A DNA stretch of 64,000 bases from Luteolibacter flavescens (lineage in GTDB: Bacteria; Verrucomicrobiota; Verrucomicrobiia; Verrucomicrobiales; Akkermansiaceae), in contig NZ_JAPDDS010000001.1 in NCBI RefSeq assembly GCF_025950085.1, positions 248,001 to 312,000 on the forward strand, in the 5' to 3' direction. The notes beneath the pieces were generated by a model, which did no database searches, had not been told where the DNA came from, and saw only the letters and a program-made list of their open reading frames with translations. Below are positions 8,928 through 16,447 of this stretch, piece after piece; the first letter of the stretch is position 1; each line of letters starts with the position of its first letter. A program made the translations under genes and the position numbers.

Positions 8928-9662
8928 ATGTCCACCATCACTCGCATCGCCACCCCGACCGAAGCCGAAGCGCTCTCGGACGAACTCGCCCGCCTGAAGG
9001 CCGGCGAGCGGCTCAAGCTCCTGCACCAGCACTACGGCAGCCGGTTGGTTGCCTCGACCAGCTTCGGCCTGCAGGCGGCCGTCATGCTGAAGCTCATCGC
9101 TGACAATGCACCGGAGATCCCGGTCATCTTCATCGATACCGGGTATCACTTCCCGGAGACCTACCGCTATGCCGACCAGCTCGTGAAGGAGCTGGGCACG
9201 GATCTCCGCATCTATCATCCCACCCATTCTTCCGCCCGCATGGAAGCCCTCTACGGAAAGCTGTGGGAGCAGGGGAAGGAGGGCCTTGCCAAGTATGGCG
9301 TCTTCACGAAGGTCGAACCGATGGACCGGGCGCTGAAGGAACTCGGAGCCGACGTCTGGATCAGCGGGGTGCGCCGCAGCCAGTCCAGCACGCGTGCCGC
9401 GCGGGCCTTCGCCGAGCAGCAGAAGAAGACGCTGAAGGTTTACCCGATCCTCGATTGGGCAGACGCGCAGGTCTCGGTTTTCATGAACCAGCATGACCTG
9501 CCGCATCACCCGCTGGAGGCGGAGGGCTACGTCACCATGGGCGATTGGCACAGCACCGTTCCCGCGGTGAACGGACTCTCCGCTGAGGAGACCCGCTTCA
9601 ATGGCGAGAAGTATGAGTGCGGTCTCCACCTGGACTCCGGCAACTCGGACTTCCAGATCTAA
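8928..9662 (+). CDS. cysH: Phosphoadenosine phosphosulfate (PAPS) reductase
   Basis: A 244-residue enzyme that reduces PAPS to sulfite with thioredoxin. The nucleotide-binding loop is STSFGLQA, followed by DTGYHFPETY and RRSQSSTRA. The single catalytic cysteine is C231 in ECGLH; the Cys pairs that bind an Fe-S cluster in APS reductases are absent, so the substrate should be PAPS. It follows cysI by 127 bp, a gap with no visible terminator, and provides sulfite for the CysJI complex. The genes for sulfate activation (cysD, cysN, cysC) are not in this window. Confidence 0.93.
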   Translation: MSTITRIATPTEAEALSDELARLKAGERLKLLHQHYGSRLVASTSFGLQAAVMLKLIADNAPEIPVIFIDTGYHFPETYRYADQLVKELGTDLRIYHPTHSSARMEALYGKLWEQGKEGLAKYGVFTKVEPMDRALKELGADVWISGVRRSQSSTRAARAFAEQQKKTLKVYPILDWADAQVSVFMNQHDLPHHPLEAEGYVTMGDWHSTVPAVNGLSAEETRFNGEKYECGLHLDSGNSDFQI

Positions 9663-9882
9663 AGCCAGCCTCCGTTCGTCGCTCTTTCCATGAAATCCCC
9701 GCGCAGGCGATCACATGTTAGAGTAGGCGGAGGGATCCATACCGGCATGTCTCGCCCGGATGGCGGGGCTGCCGGACGGCGATCCGTCGTGACCGGCCGT
9801 GACGTAATTTGCCCTGTTTTTCCGTCGCATTCCGCGGCCAGCCCCCCTCAGACTCTCATCCAACATACCGCCCCATAAAGCT
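9663..9882 (+). other. 220-bp palindromic gap upstream of cysK
   Basis: The gap between cysH and cysK contains GC-rich self-complementary stretches around 9755-9800 (GCCGGACGG facing CCGT...CCGGC) and a TGTTTTT run at about 9815-9821. It may be a leader or a weak terminator plus a cysK promoter. I do not recognise a known riboswitch in it. Confidence 0.35.
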
Positions 9883-10860
9883 ATGCCAATCGCAGACTCC
9901 ATGGTTGCCACCGTTGGCAACACCCCGCTCATCCGCCTGAACAAGCTGACCCAGGGCCTCGGTGCCGAGGTGCTGCTGAAGGCCGAGTTCTTCAACCCGC
10001 TCTTCAGTGTGAAGGACCGTATCGGCAAGGCGATGATCGAGACCGCCGAAAAGGAAGGCTCTCTCAAGCCCGGCGGGCTGATCATCGAGCCCACCTCCGG
10101 CAACACCGGCATCGCGCTCGCCTTCGTGGCCCGCGCGAAAGGCTACCGCTGCATCCTCACGATGCCCGAGAGCATGTCGATCGAGCGCCGCGTGCTGCTG
10201 CGCCTGCTGGGTGCCGAGATCGTGCTGACGCCACGTGCGCGCGGCATGGGCGGTGCGATCGCGAAGGCGAAGCAGCTCCTTGAGGAAAACCCGGGCTCAT
10301 TCGGTCCCGGCCAGTTCGAGAATCCCGCGAACCCGCAGATCCACCGCGAGACGACCGCCGAGGAAATCTGGCGCGACACCGATGGCAAGATCGACGCTTT
10401 CGTCGCAGGCATCGGCACCGGTGGCACCATCACCGGTGTCTCCGAGGTCATCAAGGGACGCACGGACCTGAAGACCTTCGCCGTGGAGCCGGTGGCCAGC
10501 CCGGTCATCACGCAATTCCGCAACGGCGAGGAGCTGAAGCCGGGTCCGCACATGATCCAGGGGATTGGTGCCGGCTTCATCCCGAAGAACCTCAATGTGG
10601 ACATCATCGACGATGTGATCCAGGTGACCAACGAGGACGCCTTTGCCACCGCGCAGGCTCTCAACACCGAGGAAGGCATCCCGGCTGGCATCTCCACGGG
10701 AGCGAACGTCTGGGCCGCCATCCAGCTCGCGAAACGCCCGGAATTCGCAGGCAAACGCATCGTCACCATCGGTGCCTCCTCGACCGAGCGCTACCTCTCG
10801 ACGCTTCTCGCCGAGAAGGTCCGCGAGGAAGTGTCGAGCCTCCCGGTCGCGGAGATCTGA
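9883..10860 (+). CDS. cysK: Cysteine synthase A (O-acetylserine sulfhydrylase)
   Basis: A 325-residue PLP enzyme that joins sulfide to O-acetylserine to form cysteine. The PLP lysine is K44 in FSVKDRIG, the substrate loop is [13 protein letters not shown], the phosphate-binding GTGGTITG is present, and the C-terminal serine motif [13 protein letters not shown] is close to the usual SxGERYL form. Length fits the family. As the last gene of the sulfur cluster it uses the sulfide made by CysJI, and is followed by a strong rho-independent terminator 30 nt past its stop. Confidence 0.95.
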   Translation: MPIADSMVATVGNTPLIRLNKLTQGLGAEVLLKAEFFNPLFSVKDRIGKAMIETAEKEGSLKPGGLIIEPTSGNTGIALAFVARAKGYRCILTMPESMSIERRVLLRLLGAEIVLTPRARGMGGAIAKAKQLLEENPGSFGPGQFENPANPQIHRETTAEEIWRDTDGKIDAFVAGIGTGGTITGVSEVIKGRTDLKTFAVEPVASPVITQFRNGEELKPGPHMIQGIGAGFIPKNLNVDIIDDVIQVTNEDAFATAQALNTEEGIPAGISTGANVWAAIQLAKRPEFAGKRIVTIGASSTERYLSTLLAEKVREEVSSLPVAEI

Positions 10861-10889
10861 GCCGTTGCCGACAGACTGATTCAAACGAG

Positions 10890-10917
10890 CGCCCCGTCCG
10901 GAAGGTCGGGGCGTTTT
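10890..10917 (+). terminator. Rho-independent terminator after cysK
   Basis: CGCCCCG (10890-10896) pairs with CGGGGCG (10907-10913) around a 10-nt loop, followed directly by TTTT (10914-10917). It closes the cysJIHK run. Confidence 0.85.
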
Positions 10918-10987
10918 CATGTCCGGGATGTGTGAGACACCCTGAGCCAAGGGCTTGTCACGGGCGGGAGGGCAGCTAGCGTGAGGC

Positions 10988-12067
10988 ATGCGTTTCCCAC
11001 TCCTCGTCGCGTCGGTCCTCGTGGCCGGCAGCCTTTCCGCCCACGCCGGGACACCCCAGCAGGCGGACGGCATCCGTCGTTCCTACGAGGCGGATATCAA
11101 GGCATGGGTGCTGAAACTGCACGTGGCAGGCAGCGACGCGGAGCGCAAAAAGGTCGCCGAGGAACGCCCGGACGCAGCCGCGGCAGCGAAGCGGATGTGG
11201 GCGGCGATCCAGCCGAATCTGGCCGAGGCGTGGGTTGTGGAACCCGCCGCATGGCTGCTGAAAATTTCCGCAGGTCAGGTGACCGTGGGTGAGAACGGCA
11301 TGGCCAAGCCCCTGCTGGGCGATGCTGGTGTGGCAATCCGTGCGGCGGTGGAAAAGCATCACTTGGCCAGCAAGAATCTCTCGCCGATGTGTCTCGCGCT
11401 GGTGGCCTCGCCCGATCCCTCGTCGCTCGCCTTGCTGGAAAAGATTGAGCGGGGAAACCCGGACAAGAAGGTTCAAGGCGTGGCCGCGCTCGGCATCGCC
11501 ATGCTGCTGAAGGACCTCAGCGACGAACCGGAGGTGATGCGCCGCCGCCTGACCATGCTGAAGAAGGCCATCATTGAAAGCAGCGACGTAGAGGTGAATG
11601 GCGTGAGCGTCGCGAAGCTGGCGGAGGACGAGCTCTACATCATCCGCTTCCTCAGCAAGGGCCGCGAGGCACCGGATCTGACCGGCACCGACTCCGGCGG
11701 ACGTCCGATGAAGCTCTCCGACTACCGGGGCAAGACGGTGGTGCTGCTCTTCTGGCGCTCCGAGGAAATCGGCACGGAGGAGCTTTGCGACATGGTGAAG
11801 AAGATCCGCGCGCGTTTTTCGGGACAGCCATTCGAGATCGTCGGCGTGAACCGCGATCCGCAGGCTACCCTGCGTCAGCTCCAGGCTTCCGGGCTGGTGG
11901 ACTGGCCCAATTTCTCCGATCCGGATGGCAAGCTGACCGGCGAATACCGCGTGGGTATCTGGCCGCTCGCCTACGTCCTCGATGGTACGCGGAGGATCCA
12001 CTACACGGGCGCGATGGGCTCCTTCGTGGAGCTGACCGCTGCCGCGGTGATGGCCGAGAAAAAGTGA
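10988..12067 (+). CDS. Secreted redoxin (TlpA/AhpC-like) protein with degenerate active site
   Basis: A 359-residue protein with a clear signal peptide (MRFPLLVASVLVAGSLSAHA, cleavage after about residue 20). Residues 21-225 form an all-helical region without recognisable family; residues 226-359 are a thioredoxin-like redoxin domain, beginning GREAPDLTG and GGRPMKLSDYRGKTVVLLFW. Where a TlpA protein has CxxC, this one has FWRSEEIGTEELC with a single cysteine shifted downstream, so ordinary dithiol chemistry is unlikely. The later parts (GVNRDP, WPNFSDPDGK, YRVGIWPLAYVLD) retain the fold. It ends 15 bp from the convergent glycosyltransferase. The role is unknown; a binding or structural role, or peroxidatic use of the lone Cys, are both possible. 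Confidence 0.75.
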   Translation: MRFPLLVASVLVAGSLSAHAGTPQQADGIRRSYEADIKAWVLKLHVAGSDAERKKVAEERPDAAAAAKRMWAAIQPNLAEAWVVEPAAWLLKISAGQVTVGENGMAKPLLGDAGVAIRAAVEKHHLASKNLSPMCLALVASPDPSSLALLEKIERGNPDKKVQGVAALGIAMLLKDLSDEPEVMRRRLTMLKKAIIESSDVEVNGVSVAKLAEDELYIIRFLSKGREAPDLTGTDSGGRPMKLSDYRGKTVVLLFWRSEEIGTEELCDMVKKIRARFSGQPFEIVGVNRDPQATLRQLQASGLVDWPNFSDPDGKLTGEYRVGIWPLAYVLDGTRRIHYTGAMGSFVELTAAAVMAEKK

Positions 12068-12082
12068 TCTTGGCGGGCCGGC

Positions 12083-13120
12083 TCAAGCTCCCGGATGAAA
12101 GACGTGAGCCGCCCACGGGGCTGACTTCCAGGCTTCGTCAGCCAGCGTGAGATCCACGATGAAGCGTGCGATCTCTGTGCCGCTGTAGTCGCGGTGATTC
12201 CGCTCCCAGCCTTTGCGCGCCATGGCGAGGCGCTGGCCGTCGTTCTCCGAGAAGTATCGTACTTTCTCAGCGAGGTCATCGATGCCGTCGAAATACGCGA
12301 TCTCGTCTTCCGCATAAAGCCCCTCGAGTCCCGCACCGCTGGGTGTGAGGGTGAGGATGCCATTGCCCATGAGCTCGGCGATGCGGGACGACGAGTAGAG
12401 AGCCACATCGGTGCGGCGGGAAAGGTTCAGCGCCATCTTCGAGCGGCGGATGACCTGCTCCTTTTCCCAGCCGAAGATGCCGGGTTGGTCCAGGCAACCA
12501 TAGTAGCCGACCCGCAGGTCCGGCAGCTTTGCCTTCAGCTCTTGTAGGAAGGCGCGGCGTCCAGGCTCGCCCTTGTCGCGACCGAAGAAGAGCAGGTCGT
12601 GAAGGATTTCCGCATCCGGTGTTTCGTAAGCGCGATGGCATTCAATGCCCGCATCGACGGCGCTCGGGATGAAAGCAGCCGGGCAATTTGGCCGGGCGAG
12701 CGCTTCCAACAACTCTCCGCCGGTGGAGCAAAAAAGCGCGTCTAGAACCTCCAAGCGGTCGCGCAGGTGCTTCGTCTCATCAGCGTCCCAGAGGGGATCG
12801 ACATACCAAAGGCCGATCCGTATCGCGGGCAGGATGCGACGGATTTCCCGAAGCGTCTCCGCGGTGATGTATTGCGCGTGGCCGAGGATGAGCAGGTCCG
12901 GATGGACGTTCCGGCAGGTCTCGATCAGCGCCTTGTTTGCCCGGCCCTTGCCAAAGGTCTTGCTTTTCGTCGGCGAGAGCATGCGCGCCCGGTCATTGAT
13001 CGAGAAGGGATAGACGAAGTGACCCAGCCGGACGAGGCCGTGGTGGATCTTCTGGTCCTGGTTCCACAGGTGCGCGCCATCCTTGTCGAGCTGGAGGTTG
13101 GCGGCGTGAACGATGCGCAT
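12083..13120 (-). CDS. CgeB-like glycosyltransferase (GT-B fold)
   Basis: A 345-residue protein starting at MRIVHAANLQL; a 14-residue upstream extension is unconserved. The N-terminal half follows the GT-B pattern (LWNQDQKIHHGLVRLGHFV, DLLILGHAQYI, GLWYVDPLW); the C-terminal half has the Glyco_trans_1_2 type sequence with NLSRRTDVALYSSSRIAELM, GILTLTP, and the tail MARKGWERNHRDYS that is typical of CgeB-like transferases. It likely moves a sugar from a nucleotide donor to a cell-surface or secreted acceptor; the donor and acceptor cannot be told. It stands alone, convergent with the redoxin gene and 82 bp from the membrane-protein gene behind it. Confidence 0.8.
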   Translation of the reverse strand: MRIVHAANLQLDKDGAHLWNQDQKIHHGLVRLGHFVYPFSINDRARMLSPTKSKTFGKGRANKALIETCRNVHPDLLILGHAQYITAETLREIRRILPAIRIGLWYVDPLWDADETKHLRDRLEVLDALFCSTGGELLEALARPNCPAAFIPSAVDAGIECHRAYETPDAEILHDLLFFGRDKGEPGRRAFLQELKAKLPDLRVGYYGCLDQPGIFGWEKEQVIRRSKMALNLSRRTDVALYSSSRIAELMGNGILTLTPSGAGLEGLYAEDEIAYFDGIDDLAEKVRYFSENDGQRLAMARKGWERNHRDYSGTEIARFIVDLTLADEAWKSAPWAAHVFHPGA

Positions 13121-13202
13121 GGGCGGAGCGTGAAGGCCCGGGCGGGTGGTGCCAAGGGGCAAAGCTGTGGTCGGCCGACGGGCGAGGGGTGCCCTATGTC
13201 AC

Positions 13203-13985
13203 TCAGAGCTGCAGGTTCCCGAGCAGCTTCTTCAGGTCCGGATTCGCCATCACGTGGTCGAGCCGGGGATCGCGGAGAATGTCGGCGTAGCGCTTCGATT
13301 TGGCGAGCTCGCGCAACTTGGGATCGTGGAGGATGAGCGAGCGGATCTCCGGGTCTTCCATCACGGGGATGGCCTTCGGCGGGGGCTTGCTGTCGCCGCG
13401 GGCGATCAGCTTCGCGAGATTCACCCGGGCATCTTCCGTCAGCGGATCGATGTTGCGGAACCAGTCTTCCGGCAGCACGCGGTTGATGACCTCCTTCACC
13501 TCGGCGAGGAAAGCCGAGCTGCCGGAGTTCGCCTTTTCACCATCAACGAAACGCTGGATGTCCGCGACCGCCCCCACGTTCTTCAGGGCGGTCACGCCTG
13601 TGAAGGACAGCAGCGAAGCGGGGACCAGGCTCGTCAGTAGCGTGAGCGCCCAGCGCAGGGGTGAGCGTTTCTTCGGCTCGCCGTCGTCATCGCCGGACTT
13701 GCTGAAGGGACTGGCCACGAACCGCAGCACGGCGCGCAGGACGAAAAGCGACAGCAGACCCGCCGTGATCGGGGCGATCCACGGGCCGCCCGGGATGGGA
13801 ATCACCGGCGCATGACGCCACGCCAGATAGGCCGCGACGCCGCTGAGGCAAAGCACCAGCGAACCCGTGATCATCTTCACCAATCCTCGCAAGATGGCGA
13901 AGACCGCGCAGGCCGCGAAGACCAGCAGCGCCGCGGTGCCGAGGCTGAGCTGTGGCATCGACTCCAGATTCAGTGCGGCAAGCAT
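13203..13985 (-). CDS. Membrane protein with C-terminal Asp-Pro helical repeats
   Basis: A 260-residue protein I do not recognise with certainty. Residues 15-95 hold three predicted transmembrane helices, with the loop KSGDDDGEPKKRS separating them from a fourth hydrophobic stretch near 110-130. The soluble C-terminus contains helices punctuated by Asp-Pro: EDPEIRSLILHDPKLREL, ADILRDPRLDHVM, NPDLKKLLGNL. This spacing recalls short STI1-like or CvpA-type helical arrays. The gene ends 82 bp before the glycosyltransferase start and begins 18 bp after the chorismate synthase stop in the same direction, so it may be co-transcribed with aroC. Confidence 0.65.
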   Translation of the reverse strand: MLAALNLESMPQLSLGTAALLVFAACAVFAILRGLVKMITGSLVLCLSGVAAYLAWRHAPVIPIPGGPWIAPITAGLLSLFVLRAVLRFVASPFSKSGDDDGEPKKRSPLRWALTLLTSLVPASLLSFTGVTALKNVGAVADIQRFVDGEKANSGSSAFLAEVKEVINRVLPEDWFRNIDPLTEDARVNLAKLIARGDSKPPPKAIPVMEDPEIRSLILHDPKLRELAKSKRYADILRDPRLDHVMANPDLKKLLGNLQL

Positions 13986-14003
13986 GTTCTTCGTTTGCTG
14001 GAA

Positions 14004-15107
14004 TCAAGCTTCCGGAGCCGCGAAGCCGCCCACCTGGCCGCGCTGGCGCAGCAGGTGATCGCATAGGACGAGGATGGCCATCGCCTCCACCATCGGAACG
14101 GCGCGTGGGAGAACGCAGGCATCGTGGCGGCCGCGACCGGCCAGCTCCGTATTCTCGCCCGCACTGGTCACGGTCTCCTGCGAGGTCATGATCGTGGCGG
14201 TCGGCTTGAAGGCGACGCGGAAGACGATGTTTTCACCGTTGGAAATCCCGCCCTGGATGCCGCCTGAGCGGTTGCTGGTGGTGCGTACCTTGCCGTCCAC
14301 CATCCGGAAGGGGTCATTGTGCTCGCGGCCGGTGAGCAGGGTGCCCGCGAATCCGGAGCCGACCTCGAAGCCCTTCGTGGCGGGCAGGGAAAGCATGGCC
14401 TTGGCGAGGTCCGCTTCCAGCTTGTCGAAGACAGGCTCACCGAGTCCGGGCGGGCAGCCGCGGATGACACACTCCACCACGCCGCCCACCGAGTTCCCCT
14501 CGGCGCGGACCGCCTTGATTCGCTCGATCATCGGCTCGACCATCGCGAGGTCGCCCGTGCGGACGATATTGCCCTCGATGTCCGCGCTCGTGACGGAGAG
14601 GGGATCGACGTCGGCATTCAGGTCGTGGATGGACTTCACCCAGGCCAGCACCTCGATGCCGGGGCAGAGGTGCTCAAGCACCTTCTTCGCCACGGCGGCA
14701 CCGGCCACGCGGCCGATGGTCTCGCGGGCGGAGGCGCGTCCGCCGCCGGAAAGCGCGCGGATGCCATACTTCGCGTCGTAGGTGTAGTCGGCGTGGGAGG
14801 GGCGATACTTCACCGCCATCTCATCGTAGGCACCGGGGCGCTGGTCCTCATTCCGGACAAAAATGCCGATGGAGGTGCCGAGCGTCTGGCCATCGATGAG
14901 GCCGGAAAGGATCTCCGCCTTGTCCGCTTCCTTGCGCGGCGTGACGATCTCGCTCTGGCCGGGACGGCGGCGATCCAGCTCATGCTGGATGTCTTCCAGG
15001 CTCAGCGGCACGCGGGGCGGGACGCCATCGATGACCACGCCCACGCCGCCGCCGTGCGATTCGCCGAAGGTGTGGATGCGGAAAGAGTGGCCGAAAGTCG
15101 ATGACAT
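14004..15107 (-). CDS. aroC: Chorismate synthase
   Basis: A 367-residue enzyme that converts 5-enolpyruvylshikimate 3-phosphate to chorismate, using reduced FMN. Signature sequences are [14 protein letters not shown] at the N-terminus, [16 protein letters not shown] with the conserved [24 protein letters not shown], and [13 protein letters not shown]. Length matches the family. The C-terminal end VGGFAAPEA has a short tail. The other shikimate-pathway genes are not in this window. It shares direction with the downstream membrane-protein gene (18-bp gap). Confidence 0.97.
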   Translation of the reverse strand: MSSTFGHSFRIHTFGESHGGGVGVVIDGVPPRVPLSLEDIQHELDRRRPGQSEIVTPRKEADKAEILSGLIDGQTLGTSIGIFVRNEDQRPGAYDEMAVKYRPSHADYTYDAKYGIRALSGGGRASARETIGRVAGAAVAKKVLEHLCPGIEVLAWVKSIHDLNADVDPLSVTSADIEGNIVRTGDLAMVEPMIERIKAVRAEGNSVGGVVECVIRGCPPGLGEPVFDKLEADLAKAMLSLPATKGFEVGSGFAGTLLTGREHNDPFRMVDGKVRTTSNRSGGIQGGISNGENIVFRVAFKPTATIMTSQETVTSAGENTELAGRGRHDACVLPRAVPMVEAMAILVLCDHLLRQRGQVGGFAAPEA

Positions 15108-15150
15108 GGGCGGGACTGTAGGCAGACCGGGGCGCTCGCCAAGAGCGGTT

Positions 15151-16392
15151 TCACGGCTTCATTTCCTCGATCAGATCGCAGGTCCGATTCATCCAGCCCG
15201 AAGGATCGAACCTAGCGGAAATGTCCAGCGCCCGTTGTTTCAGCGAGGGATCCGCGAGCATGCCTTCCAGCACGGACGCGATCTTGCGGGCCTTGAACTG
15301 CCTTGGGTGCAATCCCCCGCCGACCCCGAGATCCTCGACGCGGCTCAGATTGTCGAGTTGGTCGTGGGCCATGGGCATCAGCAGTTGCGGGACGCCCGCG
15401 CGAAGCGCTTGCGCACAGGTGCCGACCCCGCCGTGATAGACCAGCGCCGCAGCACGGGGGAGGACCTGGCTGAAGGGCACGTAGGGGAAATGCCTCACGG
15501 TGCTAGGCAGGTTCGGCGGGATGGTGTCGGAAAAGCGGCTGATGAGAATGCCGCGCCTGCCGATGGACGTGAGCGCCTTCACCGCCTCGGAGAAGAACGA
15601 GTGCCCGCGGTCCATCGCGCTTCCCGGGGTGAAGACCACCGGCGGATCGCCGTCGTTGAGGAAGTCTTCGAGTTCCTGCGGCACCTCGCGCTGGCCGCTC
15701 TCATCGAAGAGCGGGAAACCGGTCTGGATCACGTTTTTCGGCCAGTCCGGCTGTGCCGGGCCGAACCACTCGGGAAACAACGCGATGACACGATCCGGCG
15801 AGTGCCAGCCGTGGAGGATGCCGCTTGTGGCAGGCAGCCCATGACGAGCGCGGAAGCGATTCAACTCCGGCAGGACGTGATGATCCACGACTTTCCCTGC
15901 GACCCACCACTGGAAGCGTTTCAGGAAATGCGGTGCCGACTGCGGCACCGGCGCGCCATGCATCACGGGCTGCCGGTAGCTGCTGGCGAACAGTGACGGG
16001 GCAAGGTGGACGCTCACCACGGGGATCTCTAACAGCTCGCGCACGGACATGGTTGCCCATGCCAGCGAGCTCGCGAGGATCACCGTCTCTCCGGGAATGT
16101 GGAGCTCGCGGGCGACTTCGAGAATCGGCTCGTAGCTTGGATTCACCGCGTGGCGGATGATCGACGGGAGCGCTTTCGTGGGATGCCACAAGTGAGGATC
16201 GCCTTGGACCCGCTCGAAGTCCGCCACCGTGCCCATCGCGCGGAAGCCCAGCCCGGCACGGCGCACCACGTCCTCGAAGAATGCACTGGTGGCGACGATC
16301 ACCTCATGGCCACGGGCCTGCAGTGCCCTGCCGACTCCGACGAAGGGATGCACATCCCCGGCACTGCCCATGGCGTAGATGAGGATGCGCAT
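15151..16392 (-). CDS. UGT-like glycosyltransferase (GT1 family)
   Basis: A 413-residue GT-B enzyme. The N-terminus [21 protein letters not shown] and GHEVIVATS are typical of macrolide/sterol glucosyltransferases; the C-terminus has the nucleotide-sugar motif [30 protein letters not shown], with the conserved HGG and DQ. It likely glycosylates a lipid or small-molecule acceptor. It is 43 bp upstream of aroC in the same direction, and 55 bp downstream of the large VWA gene, so it may be read through from the MoxR-ABC-VWA cluster, though it has no known link to such genes. Confidence 0.85.
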   Translation of the reverse strand: MRILIYAMGSAGDVHPFVGVGRALQARGHEVIVATSAFFEDVVRRAGLGFRAMGTVADFERVQGDPHLWHPTKALPSIIRHAVNPSYEPILEVARELHIPGETVILASSLAWATMSVRELLEIPVVSVHLAPSLFASSYRQPVMHGAPVPQSAPHFLKRFQWWVAGKVVDHHVLPELNRFRARHGLPATSGILHGWHSPDRVIALFPEWFGPAQPDWPKNVIQTGFPLFDESGQREVPQELEDFLNDGDPPVVFTPGSAMDRGHSFFSEAVKALTSIGRRGILISRFSDTIPPNLPSTVRHFPYVPFSQVLPRAAALVYHGGVGTCAQALRAGVPQLLMPMAHDQLDNLSRVEDLGVGGGLHPRQFKARKIASVLEGMLADPSLKQRALDISARFDPSGWMNRTCDLIEEMKP

Positions 16393-16447
16393 GCCGGAGC
16401 GTTGTCGTCGGGCCGTGCCTGCTTGGCAAGGCCGGGTGGATACAGCT

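Noticed and set aside
9663-9882. A riboswitch (SAM or similar) before cysK
   Set aside because: Palindromic but with no recognisable conserved core of a known riboswitch class.
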